64,000 nt of DNA from positions 149,053,121-149,117,120 of the forward strand of contig CM056742.1 in NCBI GenBank assembly GCA_029851415.1, written 5' to 3'. The notes below the pieces were generated by a model that had not been told where the DNA came from, did not search any database, and saw nothing but the letters and a program-made list of their open reading frames with translations. Each line of letters opens with the position of its first letter. The stretch's first letter is position 1. The position numbers and the translations under genes are program-made. This DNA comes from Eretmocerus hayati (taxonomy: Eukaryota; Arthropoda; Insecta; Hymenoptera; Aphelinidae). This document shows positions 47,480 through 59,589 of this stretch, piece by piece.

Positions 47480-48900
47480 AGGGCGCATTTTCTTTGTTTT
47501 TATACATACAGTAAGGGAAAATTATTTGGAATAATCTAAAAAATAGATGCGTCGAATCAATATACATAGCTATATTATTCCAAAACGGGCGTTTTGAGTG
47601 TTCTCTGAGGTAAGGTTAAGCCCCCTAGAGATAATTCACATCTCGAACTTCTGGGCTTCATGGCCCCCTAAAACTCCTCAATCTCCTTGATATATCATTG
47701 AAATGTGATCGATCATATTTACATATTTTCTGTAGAAAATTAGATAATAATCTTAATCTTGTGTGAGAACCTCAATGATGGTACATCGAAAGCGATGAAA
47801 TAAAAACGTGCAGCGCTAGATATACTATCTAGGGGCGATTGAGAGGGACTATTCGGATAGTTTCGGAATCACTTTAGATTAGGAAACCAGAGATTTGACT
47901 CATTACTAGGAGGCTCGAGCTTTTTTTCAGAAAATGCTCAAAAAGCCTTTTTCGGATAGTACTTGTCGATTTCACAAGTCTATTTTTGAGCCCTTGCAAA
48001 TAATTTTCTTTCAATATTCGTATGAGAACGGAGAAGTCGCGTCCTCGTGAGCTCAAAAAGAATGTCTTTGGTCGATTTATTGCAAAATCGGGCAATTTTG
48101 CTGATAACAACTAGAAAAATCAGCTTCCCATTCTTTTTGACTGCATCTTAGCCCTTGAGAACCACAGCCTTCGTGTTGTACAAGTTAATAAAACACTTAG
48201 TAAATGATCGGCCTGACATAACTTCCGGCACACTACAACGAGCTGCCACCAGAGCCATCAATTCACAAAATTGCCAAAAACGCCAAAACCGCTGTTTTTA
48301 GCAAAATTATTTTTTGGCGATTAAAAAGAATCATGACGTAAGCTCAAAACTGGGGGCCGGGTTCGATTTCTACGTCTGAAAATATACACATGAAAATCAT
48401 GTTCTCCTTAAGCTAGACGTTCCAGGCCCAAACTTCTCTTATGCAGTGATTTAATCTAATTTTTAAATGGCATAAAAATACCAAGTTGCCAATATATCAG
48501 CCCTTAATTGATCATGACATGTCTATATTTCTACACGGTTGACTCCGCGCAGTTCACGGTCTTTGAGACGGTCTTGGTCGAACTACGTTTTAACAAACAA
48601 TGAGACGAACAAAAAATCCGAAATATCAATTTTCTTTTCAAAAACATTGAAAACTCAGAAAAAATTGTCCGTCAGGGATCTAAAGCACTTCCTTTTTCAT
48701 CCAGAAATTTGGAGAAATCGTACTCGAATGCCGAATCAAGATTTTTCTTACACCGTACAAATACTTCTAGGTCCCAGTTTACCCCAGTACCGAGATTTTT
48801 CGCTCACTTAGTCGAGTTTCCGAGTTTTCAATTTTGAAGGCTTTGTTTTTCACTCCCATAAGGGGACCATTCACCATTCGATAAAGTTTCTTCGTATCTT
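47480..48900. other. Stretch without an identified gene
   Basis: No gene or mobile element recognised in this part of the presumed GMAP-210 intron 3. Confidence 0.4.
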
Positions 48901-49102
48901 GGTACACATGGAGGCATATATATGAGTGTGAGAAAAACTTACCGGCGCTCGTGCGCGCGCGCGCCATGTAAACGCTAAAGTGGAGGGGTGTGAAAAAAGG
49001 GAGATAGAAACTCATAGATAAATCCGAAAGACAGAGAAAGAGCGTTGCTTCAGAGGGGCGGCAACGAAAAAAGTTGGTGGTAGTGGTAGTAGCGGTATAG
49101 CG

Positions 49103-49762
49103 ATGGTGGTGGCGTTGCGGGCGGTGGCGGCAGAGTCATCGTGGTCGCCAATCGTCACGATGGTGTTCGTTTCTCGGAGATGCGCCACAGTCGTCGCCGA
49201 GAGCTCGCGAGGTTTACCTAATTTTCGAAAACACGCGCCGAATTTTTCGTCTATTGCTAATGGGCCTGTTGCTGCTTCTTGGAACAAGTTTACATCTGAC
49301 CGGTATCAACCACCGCTGCCATCACTATTTTATCAACCCTCAACGATTGTGCGATTCGCTGCAGGCGATTTTTGTCGATTTCTTGGTGAATTCGTGAGGC
49401 AAGGGCCATCATTTGTTCTGGAGAGATTGGGAAAGTGGAAAGCTGATTCTTCTTTGAGGTACTGTGCAACTAATCTTCATGAATTTTTTTTTTTTGGTTA
49501 TTCGCTCGAGTTAGTTATTACCATTTCGACAATTATTATCGTCGAACAAAGGTCGTTTGCGAATTCTGATCGTGCGGTTTTTCCGAAAAATCATCAATCT
49601 CTCAACCGTCGGATTGCGTCGGATATTTGGGTTAGTGATAAGCACCAATTATTTCGAGTGAGTAAAACTTCTCATGAAATATTTTTCAAGTCTAATTTGT
49701 TACTGCTGCGCGTTAGCAAAATCTTGGGCATCTTCAAGTGTCCTGATTTGCTAAACGATTGA
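49103..49762 (+). CDS. Longest open frame in the window, unidentified (219 codons)
   Basis: The frame is unusually long for a region with this base composition. It begins in a CpG-rich patch and continues into ordinary AT-rich sequence. The translation has no domain, signal or repeat that I recognise, is not obviously amphipathic and includes a poly-phenylalanine run from a T tract. Nothing upstream identifies it as a known exon. It could be an orphan gene, a 5' exon with partial coding, or chance. It lies on the same strand as GMAP-210 within the presumed intron 3. Confidence 0.2.
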   Translation: MVVALRAVAAESSWSPIVTMVFVSRRCATVVAESSRGLPNFRKHAPNFSSIANGPVAASWNKFTSDRYQPPLPSLFYQPSTIVRFAAGDFCRFLGEFVRQGPSFVLERLGKWKADSSLRYCATNLHEFFFFGYSLELVITISTIIIVEQRSFANSDRAVFPKNHQSLNRRIASDIWVSDKHQLFRVSKTSHEIFFKSNLLLLRVSKILGIFKCPDLLND

Positions 49763-49799
49763 AAAATGTAAGCCACGGTGGTTTTTTTCAAATTACTGT

Positions 49800-52620
49800 T
49801 TTTCGGGAATACTTGCCACGATTCACCGACTTAACTTACAATTATGTAAATATTTGTCCAATCAATTTTTTCGATGCGACAATAGGGTGCTGGAGTATTT
49901 GAACATTTTTTTTAATTCAATCGCATCGATCATTACCGCAGTAAGCGTTATGAGCCCTACTGCTATCGCATTGCTGTCCATGGCGTGGAAACCAGAGAAG
50001 TATTGATTCAATACCAAAATGTCGCATTCGTAATAATTGATTCAAGAAAGCATGCAGAAATATACTATATAGAGTCTGATCGAGTGTTACTCATTTCTCA
50101 TTCATGGAATATGAGAACTTGATGTGGCGCATACATCGACTCGAACAGCGATACATATACTAGCCTCATAAATTTCAAACTTTCATTTTGCAGCAAGAGT
50201 TTTTCAAATTTTATTACAGAACTCAACATTCATAACCTCATTTTTTTCAAACAACAATTTATAACATATTCTTCTTCCATTCAATTTTTAACCATCTTCT
50301 CATTGTAGTTATACATCAAAGCTTTAGTGATGCAAAAAGAACTAGATCGAAAAGTTCACCATTGTATCGTTTCCACGATTTCTTGATTTTTTCTATTCCT
50401 CGTGCTTTTCAATTATTCTCATAGATTTTTATTTCCTACTTTTGAACACATTTTCTAAAGCCGAAAGTATAATATCACAGCGATTACAATGTTTTGACAT
50501 TTTGGTCAATTTCTTGAGCACGTAATGACTATAGGACACGGCCTGTATACGGCCGTGCTATAGGATGATTTTTTCTCCTAAAATATAGATTTTTCGTACC
50601 CACTATCGATCATTTCATTCGGTGCAACCATTGCAATCATATAGTGAGAGTCTCGATCTTTGTTTTTTTTTCATATGTGCGACCACCAGTCAACATTTGA
50701 TAGCCATAATAAAGCCAGAGCAGGATGCTGAACGATCAGCTTTTGAGTGATGTTTTCGATTCCATTTCCGGTCGACACTATATTACAATACTCTGACCAT
50801 GCATAGAGAGATGCTTGAAGCTTGATATTCCATCACAGCTACTTTACATTCTCGAAGTTTCTGTACTCGACAAACGTCACATCTCGATCCTCGTGACCGC
50901 ATCTTTTTTTCTCATATTGCTGACCCTTTGTCAACCGGTATTATGTCACCACAATACATATACTTGTGTTCCCAACCCGTTACTGGGCAAAAATGAAAAT
51001 ATTTATCGCAAAGTCTGCTTCAAAGCCATCTATTATGAGTCACTGAACTCTCGCGCCACGAAATTTTGGCTTATCGAAAAAAAAAAAAAAAAAAACCAGT
51101 AGCTTGAAATTTAATGATGGAATCTATTTTTAGCTTTTATTAATCTTTCACCCTCTATACAAAATTTGCTACTCATCAAAGTGTACTTGTAAACGATTTG
51201 AGATTGATCGTCTCAATTTTTGCAAATCGATCCTTTGGTCATCAAATTTGCAAAAGTGACTTCGATATCGAGTACTCAAAATTCATCTTCCATTTAAATC
51301 AGTTTAATCCTTCTCACTAAAATTTCCCAATTTTCTTGGTAATTCATTTTTACGTAACAGAACTGGCTAAAATTTAGCAATTTTGCCGTGAAACTTATTG
51401 TCGAATCGAAGAATATGCGCTCGTGGTTGGAGTAATAACGATAAAGACACTATTTGCGCTTGACGGATGCGTTGCGATACATCGATAACTCGCCAAGTAT
51501 GAAATTGTGCAAGCATAGTCAGCTAATTTACCTCAATGATAAAAGCTAGAAAGAAGTCCATAGGACAAGAAAAAGTAGGGGAAGGAGGAGGAGGAGTTTT
51601 ATCCAGCTTATCTTTCACAAAGCGATGCATAAATATACATATATTCTTGCAAGGACCCACTTGTAAACCGTGCGCGTATCAATACCAAGTCGCAAAATGT
51701 GTGACTGCGAATGCATCAACGGTAATAAGTAGAATAGTGCAAACTATACAGAAGTTACGTGCAATAGAGCGCCGGACATCGCTGTCCGCGCAAGTTTTTC
51801 GAGGCCGCCAAATTGCGATACTGCTGCAGGCATATGTAAGAGAGACTTTTGCTATATGCACATTATTAGCCGATAGCGTGCACCTAGACTTTACCATCTT
51901 ACTATGGAGACATACATGTATAATATACCTGGAGTTTGTCGCATTATATCCATAGTAATAGCCATCGTCGTCGTTGTCGTCGTCGTCGTCCGTCGTATGG
52001 TGGCAGCAATTGCGATTAATTCCTCTTCTTCCCACGCTATTCTTCTTATTTCTCTAGCAATAATTTTCTCCCATGAATCATGCACTTATAGTTTACTCGA
52101 ACTAGCATGATGGTTCGATCTTTTATTGTGCGTATATGTGCGAAAGACCTCGATTCGAGAACCTTATATAGAAACTTTATTTGCGAGTCACCATTCAATA
52201 ATAATAGTGGTCAATGTTTTATGCAAATTGTATGTATAGTTATCCATCGGATGAAAAAGTATGTTCCAAGAGTAATGTAATGTCCAAGTGTATTGTACCA
52301 TGGAATAAGACTTTTCGAACAGAGTGAGTTAATTTATTAGGGCATCCCAATGATTAGTCGTCTATGCATAGGCCATCGAGACAAATTTTGCGCTGTGTTA
52401 TTCGCAGTTGTCCCCAAATTTCCTCTAAAATATTTTTCATACTAACATATCTACCCTCGTAACGTATTGAAGACCCATAAGTGTCCCATAGGCAATTTTT
52501 CGAATCAAGAAGCGAAGTCGCCATCACCAAAACTGTTTCTCGCTACCTATATGGTTTGTGAAAGATTCTACAGTAAATTTTTGAACGAGTTCCGGGAAAA
52601 TCTCTCTCGAAATTGATTTT
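49800..52620. other. Stretch without an identified gene
   Basis: No gene recognised. It contains a poly-A tract at about 51079-51095 (possibly a retroposed tail) and a (GTC)n run at 51966-51991. Confidence 0.4.
51966..51991. repeat. (GTC)n microsatellite
   Basis: About eight GTC units in tandem. They create poly-D, poly-V or poly-T in spurious frames on both strands. Confidence 0.8.
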
Positions 52621-52633
52621 TTTTTTTAAAATG

Positions 52634-53590
52634 AGGTCAGTCTACCCAACCTACCCCCAAATACCGATCACAGAAGTGGGCATTCGTTGACCTTTCCGCA
52701 ATTTTTTTTACATTTGTTATGTTCAAATATTGAGAAATATGGAGCTATCCATAAATGACGTCACGCTCGAGGGGAAGGGGGGGGTGGTTGTCAGTCAAAC
52801 GTGGCATGCCACGTATATAAGAGAGGCTCAGTGAAGAGGCTCAGCGTGACAAGAGGGGAGGCGGTAAAAATGACCAATTCCAGCGTGACATTATTTATGG
52901 ATGGCCCCCAAGTGATTTGGACAGACCCCGAATCATTTCTGCGTGTCTCAAAAAATTTAAAGTAATTTTTCAATTTTTCATGTTTGCACAGCTAGGATAT
53001 CGCCAACGAAATTGCGTTTAGTGAAACTGGTGCCGAAAAAATTTGATTCTTGCGATCTCAACGTACTTCAACGCATTAGATCCTTTTTTGAGACCGCCAA
53101 ACTCTTTTTTTTTCTTTTGAGTTGCTAAATTTGGATTTGGTGCCATTTTATGAGCAAAATACGGAGATCGAATGCAAAATATGAAGGCCAAAGTGGTATG
53201 TATCAAACATGCCCCCAGGTGGTTACCTCGGAAAGGAGTGGAATACGGCTGGCTTCTTTCACCACTCATGAACGAGTTTATCAAGTCGAAATATGCCGAA
53301 AATAATGCGATAAGCTCCAAACGTGCAGGTTGCACGCCGATAAAAATGATTTTATGCACTTTATCGCCGATATGCATCGTTTTGAGGGATGGGAGCATGT
53401 TGGATACACTCTTTGAAGAACTCGCGAGAAATCACCCTCTTGGAAAATTGTAATAGTTTGACTCTCGCTGGCCGAAATCGAACGTCTCAAGTTTATTTCA
53501 AAGATCTTGAAACAAACTTTCAAATGAGCTGAAGTACGTTGAAAAATATTGAAGTGGGCCAAACTATTGGCAAAATGGCTTCCTTTGGTT
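52634..53590. mobile_element. Diverged relative of the 46499-47311 element, split by a MITE
   Basis: The sequence follows the 46.5-kb element block by block: the end motif GTCTACCCAACCTACC, CCGATC..GTGGGCATTCGTTGACC, ATTTAAAGTAATTTTTC..TGTTTGCAC, GGGAGCATGTTGGATACAC and CGTTGAAAAATATTG. The terminal repeats are eroded and there are many substitutions, so it is older. A 169-base MITE sits inside. Confidence 0.65.
52741..52909. mobile_element. Small MITE inserted in the diverged element
   Basis: The ends GGAGCTATCCATAAATGACG and TTATTTATGGATGGCCCCC are inverted, with an inner GTCACGCT / AGCGTGAC pair. The sequence on either side continues the alignment with the 46.5-kb element, so the boundaries are supported by comparison. 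The GNNATCCATAAA ends resemble those of the Harbinger-like element at 16447 but differ internally. Confidence 0.75.
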
Positions 53591-53599
53591 TTGATTCTG

Positions 53600-56470
53600 T
53601 GATCTTTGAGATAATTTGAGAATTGATCGGTAACAAAATCACACGGCTGTTCAAGTTATTACGCGTACGTAGCTAAATATACACTGCATGCAATATGCAA
53701 TGTCATTTTGACAACAGAATCCGGGGTAATTTTTTGCTCTCTACGAAAGAGTCAGTAAAATTCAATCCCAGTCCAACCCATTTCTACGAGTTCACAGTAG
53801 AACTCAACTAAAAGTTTAAGAATTCCCTGGAAATCAGTGAAATGAAGTGATTTTGAGTAAAATTCATTTTGACTGGTTCTTGCGAAGAAAGTGTCTATTG
53901 TTTGAGTCTGCTGTAACTTTTGATTGTCTTATACTGAATTGATTTTTGAAGGAAAGCACCTTCAAGTTCCTTATAAATTCTGGTAAAATTCTTCAAGATA
54001 AGCCAGTCAGAAGACTTGAAAAAGAAGAGGAGGATTGTTCAGACACACATGAGATGAGGCAAAAAGTCACCCCGATTCGAGCCCCTATTTCGAATATCTC
54101 TTGGGGTACTTATCCTAGTTACGAGTCAAATTGGCCCTACTGTGAAAAATTTATTGAAAAAACTCTAATCACAGTGGTCAGGAATTCAACCGAGTGGTTA
54201 CTATTCAACCATCTGACTGAAGAAAAAATTCAACCAGCTACTTGGTTTGTCAGTTGAAAATTCAACCATTTTACAATGCACAGTCGAGCCAGATTCTATG
54301 AATATCATTGCACTTGGAGAAAAGTTTCTTCAAGAGATTCTCATTTGTCATACAACTCGGGCAAATTGTTTTGCGAAGTTCATCGGATCATTATTGCAAA
54401 GGAGATCGACTGATCATCACAGAAAACTGATGCAGTCATCGTGCAGTCAATCATTCCTCGCGAGCGATCATCGAAGAAGAATTGAAGGATTGCGAATCTC
54501 TCTTAGAATTATGATATCCGATGTATGCGATATTTGCAATATATATACTAATACGAGGTGCGACTGAGCATATCGTGTATCGAGATAAGCAATGCAATGC
54601 AATGCAGCGCATTAAAAAAAAAAAAAAAATCTGTGCAAGTCGCGTGCCATTTCAACGCTTCGTCATGATGTGAGATGTCGGTCAGCGCAGCGGGGCAAAA
54701 AATTTCCCAAAGAGGTGAGTTGTAATACTCGTATAAATTCATCTCGACGATTTCTTTCGACTCGTGTTATAATATGGCTATCTTGATTGATCGGCGTATC
54801 AACTGCATTGTGAAATCTGTTTTTGACACGCTCAATTATCCGGTGTGAAAAACGCTATAACTCGATATGCAGAAGAACTAGCGGATATTCATTGTAAGAC
54901 AGATGTAGAAACAAGATTTCGCGCGCAGATATAAGTGTGTAAATGTTATGCTCGTTTCGTATCCATCGATGCGTGGCGATCGATCAGCGTGACAAGTATT
55001 GAGATTTTTCGTGTCAATTGAATAAGAGTAAGTGAATTCATGGTGATGTGTTCGAAGCAAAAAAGTGTGCCTTTGAGATACTTTTAAAACTTTAGCCGGT
55101 ATACTTGATGTGAAAATTTGAAACTGTATAGGGCCGCTCGGGTGAATCAGGGGATTCTGATGGATGATGATAATTGAATTCGTCATATATTTTAAGTAAG
55201 TGAATCCATCCTCGAGATATTTTGTAACACTCTAGTTGAATAATTTAGTGTGAGATGCAAAACTGTGAAAATCCATTCGATTTAATGAGAAAATTCAGAG
55301 ACATTGGAGTTTTGATGGCGCGGGGTGTTCATATTTTTGAGAGAAGCCTCCGAAAAATCAGATGAAATCAATTTTGTATGAAATGAGAACCAGTGTAATT
55401 GAAAATATTCGTTATGATGGTTCATCGTATCATCTATGATGAGACATCCATAAATCTAGAATCTGTAGTAGAGGATCGCCATGACATTATCCAAAAACAA
55501 TTGTATTTTCAACTGGAAGATGAACAATTCTCTCCAATTATCTTGAACTTATTCCCACCAGCTTTTCTTTGGTATCGTCGTGATTTCTATAGGGTTCAAT
55601 TGAAATTTGAGGAAGTAATAATGTGATACAATGGGGTCACTTTTCCTGAAATCCTCGTAGAAATTGTGAACTAAAGCTGCGCCATAACTAGCTCTACTTG
55701 ACGTAATGAGATGCACATTATACTACTGTCTTCACTATATCTTTCTTCTTTTCTCGTTAGTCGATTTTCTAAATAAGGTCAACAATCATAGAGACATGGA
55801 TATCATTGATTAAGAACCTTCAGTTTTCTAAAGTAACAAATGTACCTTTCTTGATTATGGAAGACGACAGTATGATTAACCACCAAAAATGAGCGTATAC
55901 CCATGCAAATTCGACCGTTAGTTAGCTCGTTTTCATTTGTCAAGTTTACGAATCAGTGACATCATTATTAGAGCAGAAAATTAGAGGCGCCAGCCGCGCA
56001 AGAGAGTAGATTTTGTTAACGTCTGATCAATTTCTCTGAATGGCGCCGGCCTCCATCCGACGTCCAGGACTCTTTCCATGAAGAAAATCGTTTTCCGCAC
56101 GAGGTACAAAATGTATAATACATTCACTCAACGTGATTGAAATAGTGTATCTGGTTGGAAACACGAATAAACCACAAATAACACGTTTTAACAAATATCA
56201 TTTGTCATAATGATTCCCCCATTAATAATGAAGTCGATTTTCCGTTACACATTGTAACCAGTCGTCTGCAATTTCGCATGTGATCTTATACTTTCACACA
56301 AGAGTTGAAATTTTTCATAACGCAATGGTAACAAGATGTTGGCGAGGATGACCGTAAATCAACCTATGAACAAGCATAGACTTGATCGTTTTTTTACATT
56401 GCTTGTTTCATTTATAATTTTCTTCAAAAGTCATCTTCTGAGGAATAGTGACAATTTTTTCGAAGACTTT
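53600..56470. other. Stretch without an identified gene
   Basis: No recognised gene. A poly-A tract lies at 54614-54629. A possible first exon (MSVSAAGQKISQR, 54675-54714, followed by gtgagt) and a 75-codon open frame at 55399-55626 have no supporting partners. Confidence 0.4.
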
Positions 56471-56473
56471 TTA

Positions 56474-56670
56474 TCATCGTCCTATGTTTTTCACGAATTT
56501 TTGCCAAGACTGATCAATTTTCTTTGCAAAATCAGTAGCTTTTGAATTGAAAAATGCCATGTCATTGAAGTAGATTTTGATGTTACAAGTGTTAGCACTG
56601 AGCAAGCTAATATAAATGTAAGATGAAGCTGTAATGTGGATCGCCTTAGTGTTTGCAGCTTCTGAATCCG
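56474..56670 (-). CDS. Proposed terminal exon of a small unidentified - strand gene
   Basis: The frame reads ADSEAANTKAIHITASSYIY, then SLLSANTCNIKIYFNDMAFF and DFAKKIDQSWQKFVKNIGR, and ends at TGA 56474-56476, followed at once by a second stop. Composition is protein-like (aromatic and charged residues alternating, no low complexity). Two acceptors fit the phase of the proposed first exon at 58514-58565: one at 56671 (caatcag) and one at 56629 (attacag). In both cases the split codon becomes Ala. An extra exon between may exist. I do not recognise the protein, which would be about 80 residues with these two exons. Confidence 0.35.
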
Positions 56671-58513
56671 CTGATTGTTAGATTCTTTGAACGACATGGT
56701 GATCCATCTCTGCTTCATTTTACCTCGACAGAAGACTCAGGGAATTGAATCTTGAATCGCTAGCTGTATAGTTTTTCAAACCTTAGCAGTTCATGGTTAA
56801 CTTCCGAGATAATTTTTCTCCTCCACTCTCCAATATGCTAGATTTTGGATTTCATATGACCTGGCAGGCGCGCTGACTGCGACGAGTTTCAGATTGTTTG
56901 ATTGTAGAAGGAAAAAGTTATGATGCAAGTTTAATTGTGGAATTGCTAAGTTATGATCAAGTTTCCCTACGACTTCGTGGTTTATTTGTATAGTCCATAC
57001 TCCAGATTGAATATTCATGAAAGACGAATAACCTTTGCTCACACAACGGTGGCGGCGTAGCTCACACACGTATGTAGTTAATATTCAATCAAAATCAATA
57101 TCACAGTATTCAAACTGAATATATCATGGCTAGAATTATGGGTGCATCTTCTGAATAGGTTAGCATGGTTTTAATTTATTCTTGTGTAATGAATTCAATT
57201 CATGGAACTGAACCTTATGAAAAAGAACGAGCAGTAGTTTTCTCACTAGTGATTCTTTCAGTCCATATTGAATGCCAACAATTGTTTTTACATTGATGAG
57301 AGGAGAGATTAACATGATCTAAATTAGTCCCTTATAGCAATAAGTTGATAAATGCGCAAATTCTTTTTGTGGGCCACGCACCTCTCCACTCACTCGTCAA
57401 GTGATGGAATTTTTCTTCCACTTTGGGGTCATTGAGATCCCAAAAACTTTTCTTCTGAAACCTTTTTGACACATACTGGTAAAGAACAAGTTGCACAATG
57501 GAGTTTTTGTTCATCTTCATAAGATTGCAATGAAAGTTGAATTGAAGCATTCATTTTAAAAAATTGACATTTGGGTCCGAGGAGCTCTTTCTTTCACTTT
57601 GGCCAAATAACAAATTATTATTTTTGCGAATAAAATTGACGTATAGCACTGTTCTAACCCCGGACAAACGAACTTCTTCAATTTCAACTCCTCATCTCGA
57701 AAGTCTTTCGGTTTGTTTCAACTTCCAACTTCAATTTGCCAGTCATCATAATACGGTTCCAAAGCGCATGTACAGATTCTTGGAATCAAACGGATCTCTC
57801 TTACAGATTGCTGCACTGCACTGAAGCTTTTGTATAGTATATGGCCGAGTTGGTTATGTCACGTCTGACTCTGAGAGCGACCGTTGTACATATATTATTA
57901 TGTGTGTGCACTCACTCATGGCTCTCAGAATTCATCCTAACCGCGCGTCTTGACTCGACACGGTGCATGCATGCATGGCTCGACATTAATACGCCTGCAA
58001 TGCAACGTGAGAAAGAATCTTTTCGCGCGCGCGTCAGCTTTTTTGAAATATTGAAATTGCAGGACTCGGCCGAAAAGTATTTTGAAATTCATATGTGCGT
58101 ACGAGAAGTACCGAGACGTGAGCTCTGGTAAATAGATTTCACGCCGATTTCATATCGCAATGTGTACATTCAAATTTAAAAAGAATTTTCCCATAGTGTG
58201 CTTAAACATTGATAACCATCGAAATCATGCAAAGTTTGTTTAAGGTAGATGTCCTTTAAAATTAATTGACCAAAGAATTTTTTGTAACTTGATGAGACTT
58301 TAGTCCACGATCGATGAGTAATTGCGAAACGGCCGCGACATAAAAATTCCGTTCATGCGCGAATTATTTCGTTACAATCGAATTATCGAAAAAGTAAGGT
58401 TAGGTAGCCATTGACTCTCGTAGTAGCAGGACAACTATGTACAACCTTAATTATTCAATCAGGTTTAGGGATTTATTATTGATATTAGCTGGCCATAATT
58501 CATGGTTTCTCAC

Positions 58514-58565
58514 CTGAACTGCGAATCCTCTCCGAATCGAATTCTTCTCGAAATTCTTCCGCCAT
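58514..58565 (-). CDS. Proposed first coding exon of a small unidentified - strand gene
   Basis: The ATG at 58565 has an excellent context (AAAAATGGCG). It encodes MAEEFREEFDSERIRSS and ends in phase 1 at a CAG-gtgaga donor. The acidic start and strong donor are typical of a first coding exon, and the phase matches the proposed terminal exon at 56474-56670. An open stretch at 56861-57032 (reading through GVWTIQINHEVVGKLDHNLA) is another possible exon of the same gene, but its acceptor is weak and its length does not keep the frame. Confidence 0.35.
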
Positions 58566-59460
58566 TTTTTCTCATAAGTGTGACATCGACCTGAACTTGA
58601 ACCATGGGCTAAGACCACTCTACGTATATTTAGAGATAAGAAATCTTTCTTATCCATCTGTACAGTTATAAGGCACACCGCTTAACATTTTTAGTTTTGC
58701 TCAAATATCCAGTATTATTTCTTTGTTTTCCCGCTACACCTGTCTCAAACTATGACTCTACGCGTCCGCGAGATAAGAAATCCCGTATTATGTATTACCT
58801 TTTGACGCTTGATTTCAATTTTCGTCCCAGCTCTATAAGCGTAGCGTCGCACGTCAACTCGAAGCGATAATTTTTCCGTGCTCATACTGGAACTTTCTCT
58901 GAATACTCGAAAGACATCTACAAAATTTGCACGACACTGTAATACCCTGATAACGCCTTTCTTCTACCAAATATATATTCTATGTGCAAGTGAGCTTTTC
59001 CGTATGCTAATTTTTGAATTTTTTTTGTTAAGATTTCAGTTAAGAGAAGTTTGTACCGGGAAATCGGCTCTTTGGCAAACGAAACGCTTCAGCATCGATG
59101 TAGTTGGAAATTTTGCGTAAGAGTCTACCCAGTGCGTATTTTAAATTTTTCAGTACTCGATGGTGGTCGTCTATATTATACTCACACACGTGTATGAATG
59201 CAAAATGCGACGACACCCTTGCGAAACTGTGCCGTGAGTATATGTGATGATGATGATGTGACAGTATAGAGAGAGGCTCTTTGACTTTGCCAGAGGAAGT
59301 GACGAAAACTGTAGAAAGAGAAGACGATATCGCGGTTCGAGTTGAGCAAAGCCACGAGCCCATGGCCGCATTGATCATTTCCAGCACGCGATGACACCCT
59401 TTTGTCATCAACCTCTTCTTGGTCGTCGTCATCATTGCAATCCTCATCGAGCGTATTCTG

Positions 59461-59585
59461 ATGTACTTGCCGATGTCATTGAGCTGTTTGATGGAAAACA
59501 CTAACACAGTCGTTTTGAATCCGTTAATAACTTTGATGGATCCTTACTGGGGGCTCCAAACTCGGGCTCTTGCGGAAAAAATCAA
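59461..59585 (+). CDS. Candidate first exon, + strand, unidentified
   Basis: The open frame from ATG 59461 (with a further ATG at 59491) reads MYLPMSLSCLMENTNTVVLN then PLITLMDPYWGLQTRALAEK and ends in phase 2 at gtgagt. It continues upstream as a hydrophobic stretch (VINLFLVVVIIAILIERIL) to a stop near 59394. The peptide looks plausible but matches nothing known to me, and no second exon was found. The antisense frame is open for 155 codons, so chance is possible. Confidence 0.2.
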
Positions 59586-59589
59586 GTGA

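Noticed and set aside
54675..54714. First coding exon MSVSAAGQKISQR on the + strand
   Set aside because: ATG plus gtgagt donor only. No partner exon and no family match.
56861..57032. Extra exon of the small - strand gene
   Set aside because: The peptide is plausible, but the acceptor (AAAG) is poor, the donor (gtcata) is weak, and its length of 172 bases would break the frame between the two proposed exons.
59040..59507. 155-codon - strand open frame
   Set aside because: No recognisable domain, it contains histidine and serine runs from microsatellite-like sequence, and the + strand reading of part of it looks more natural.
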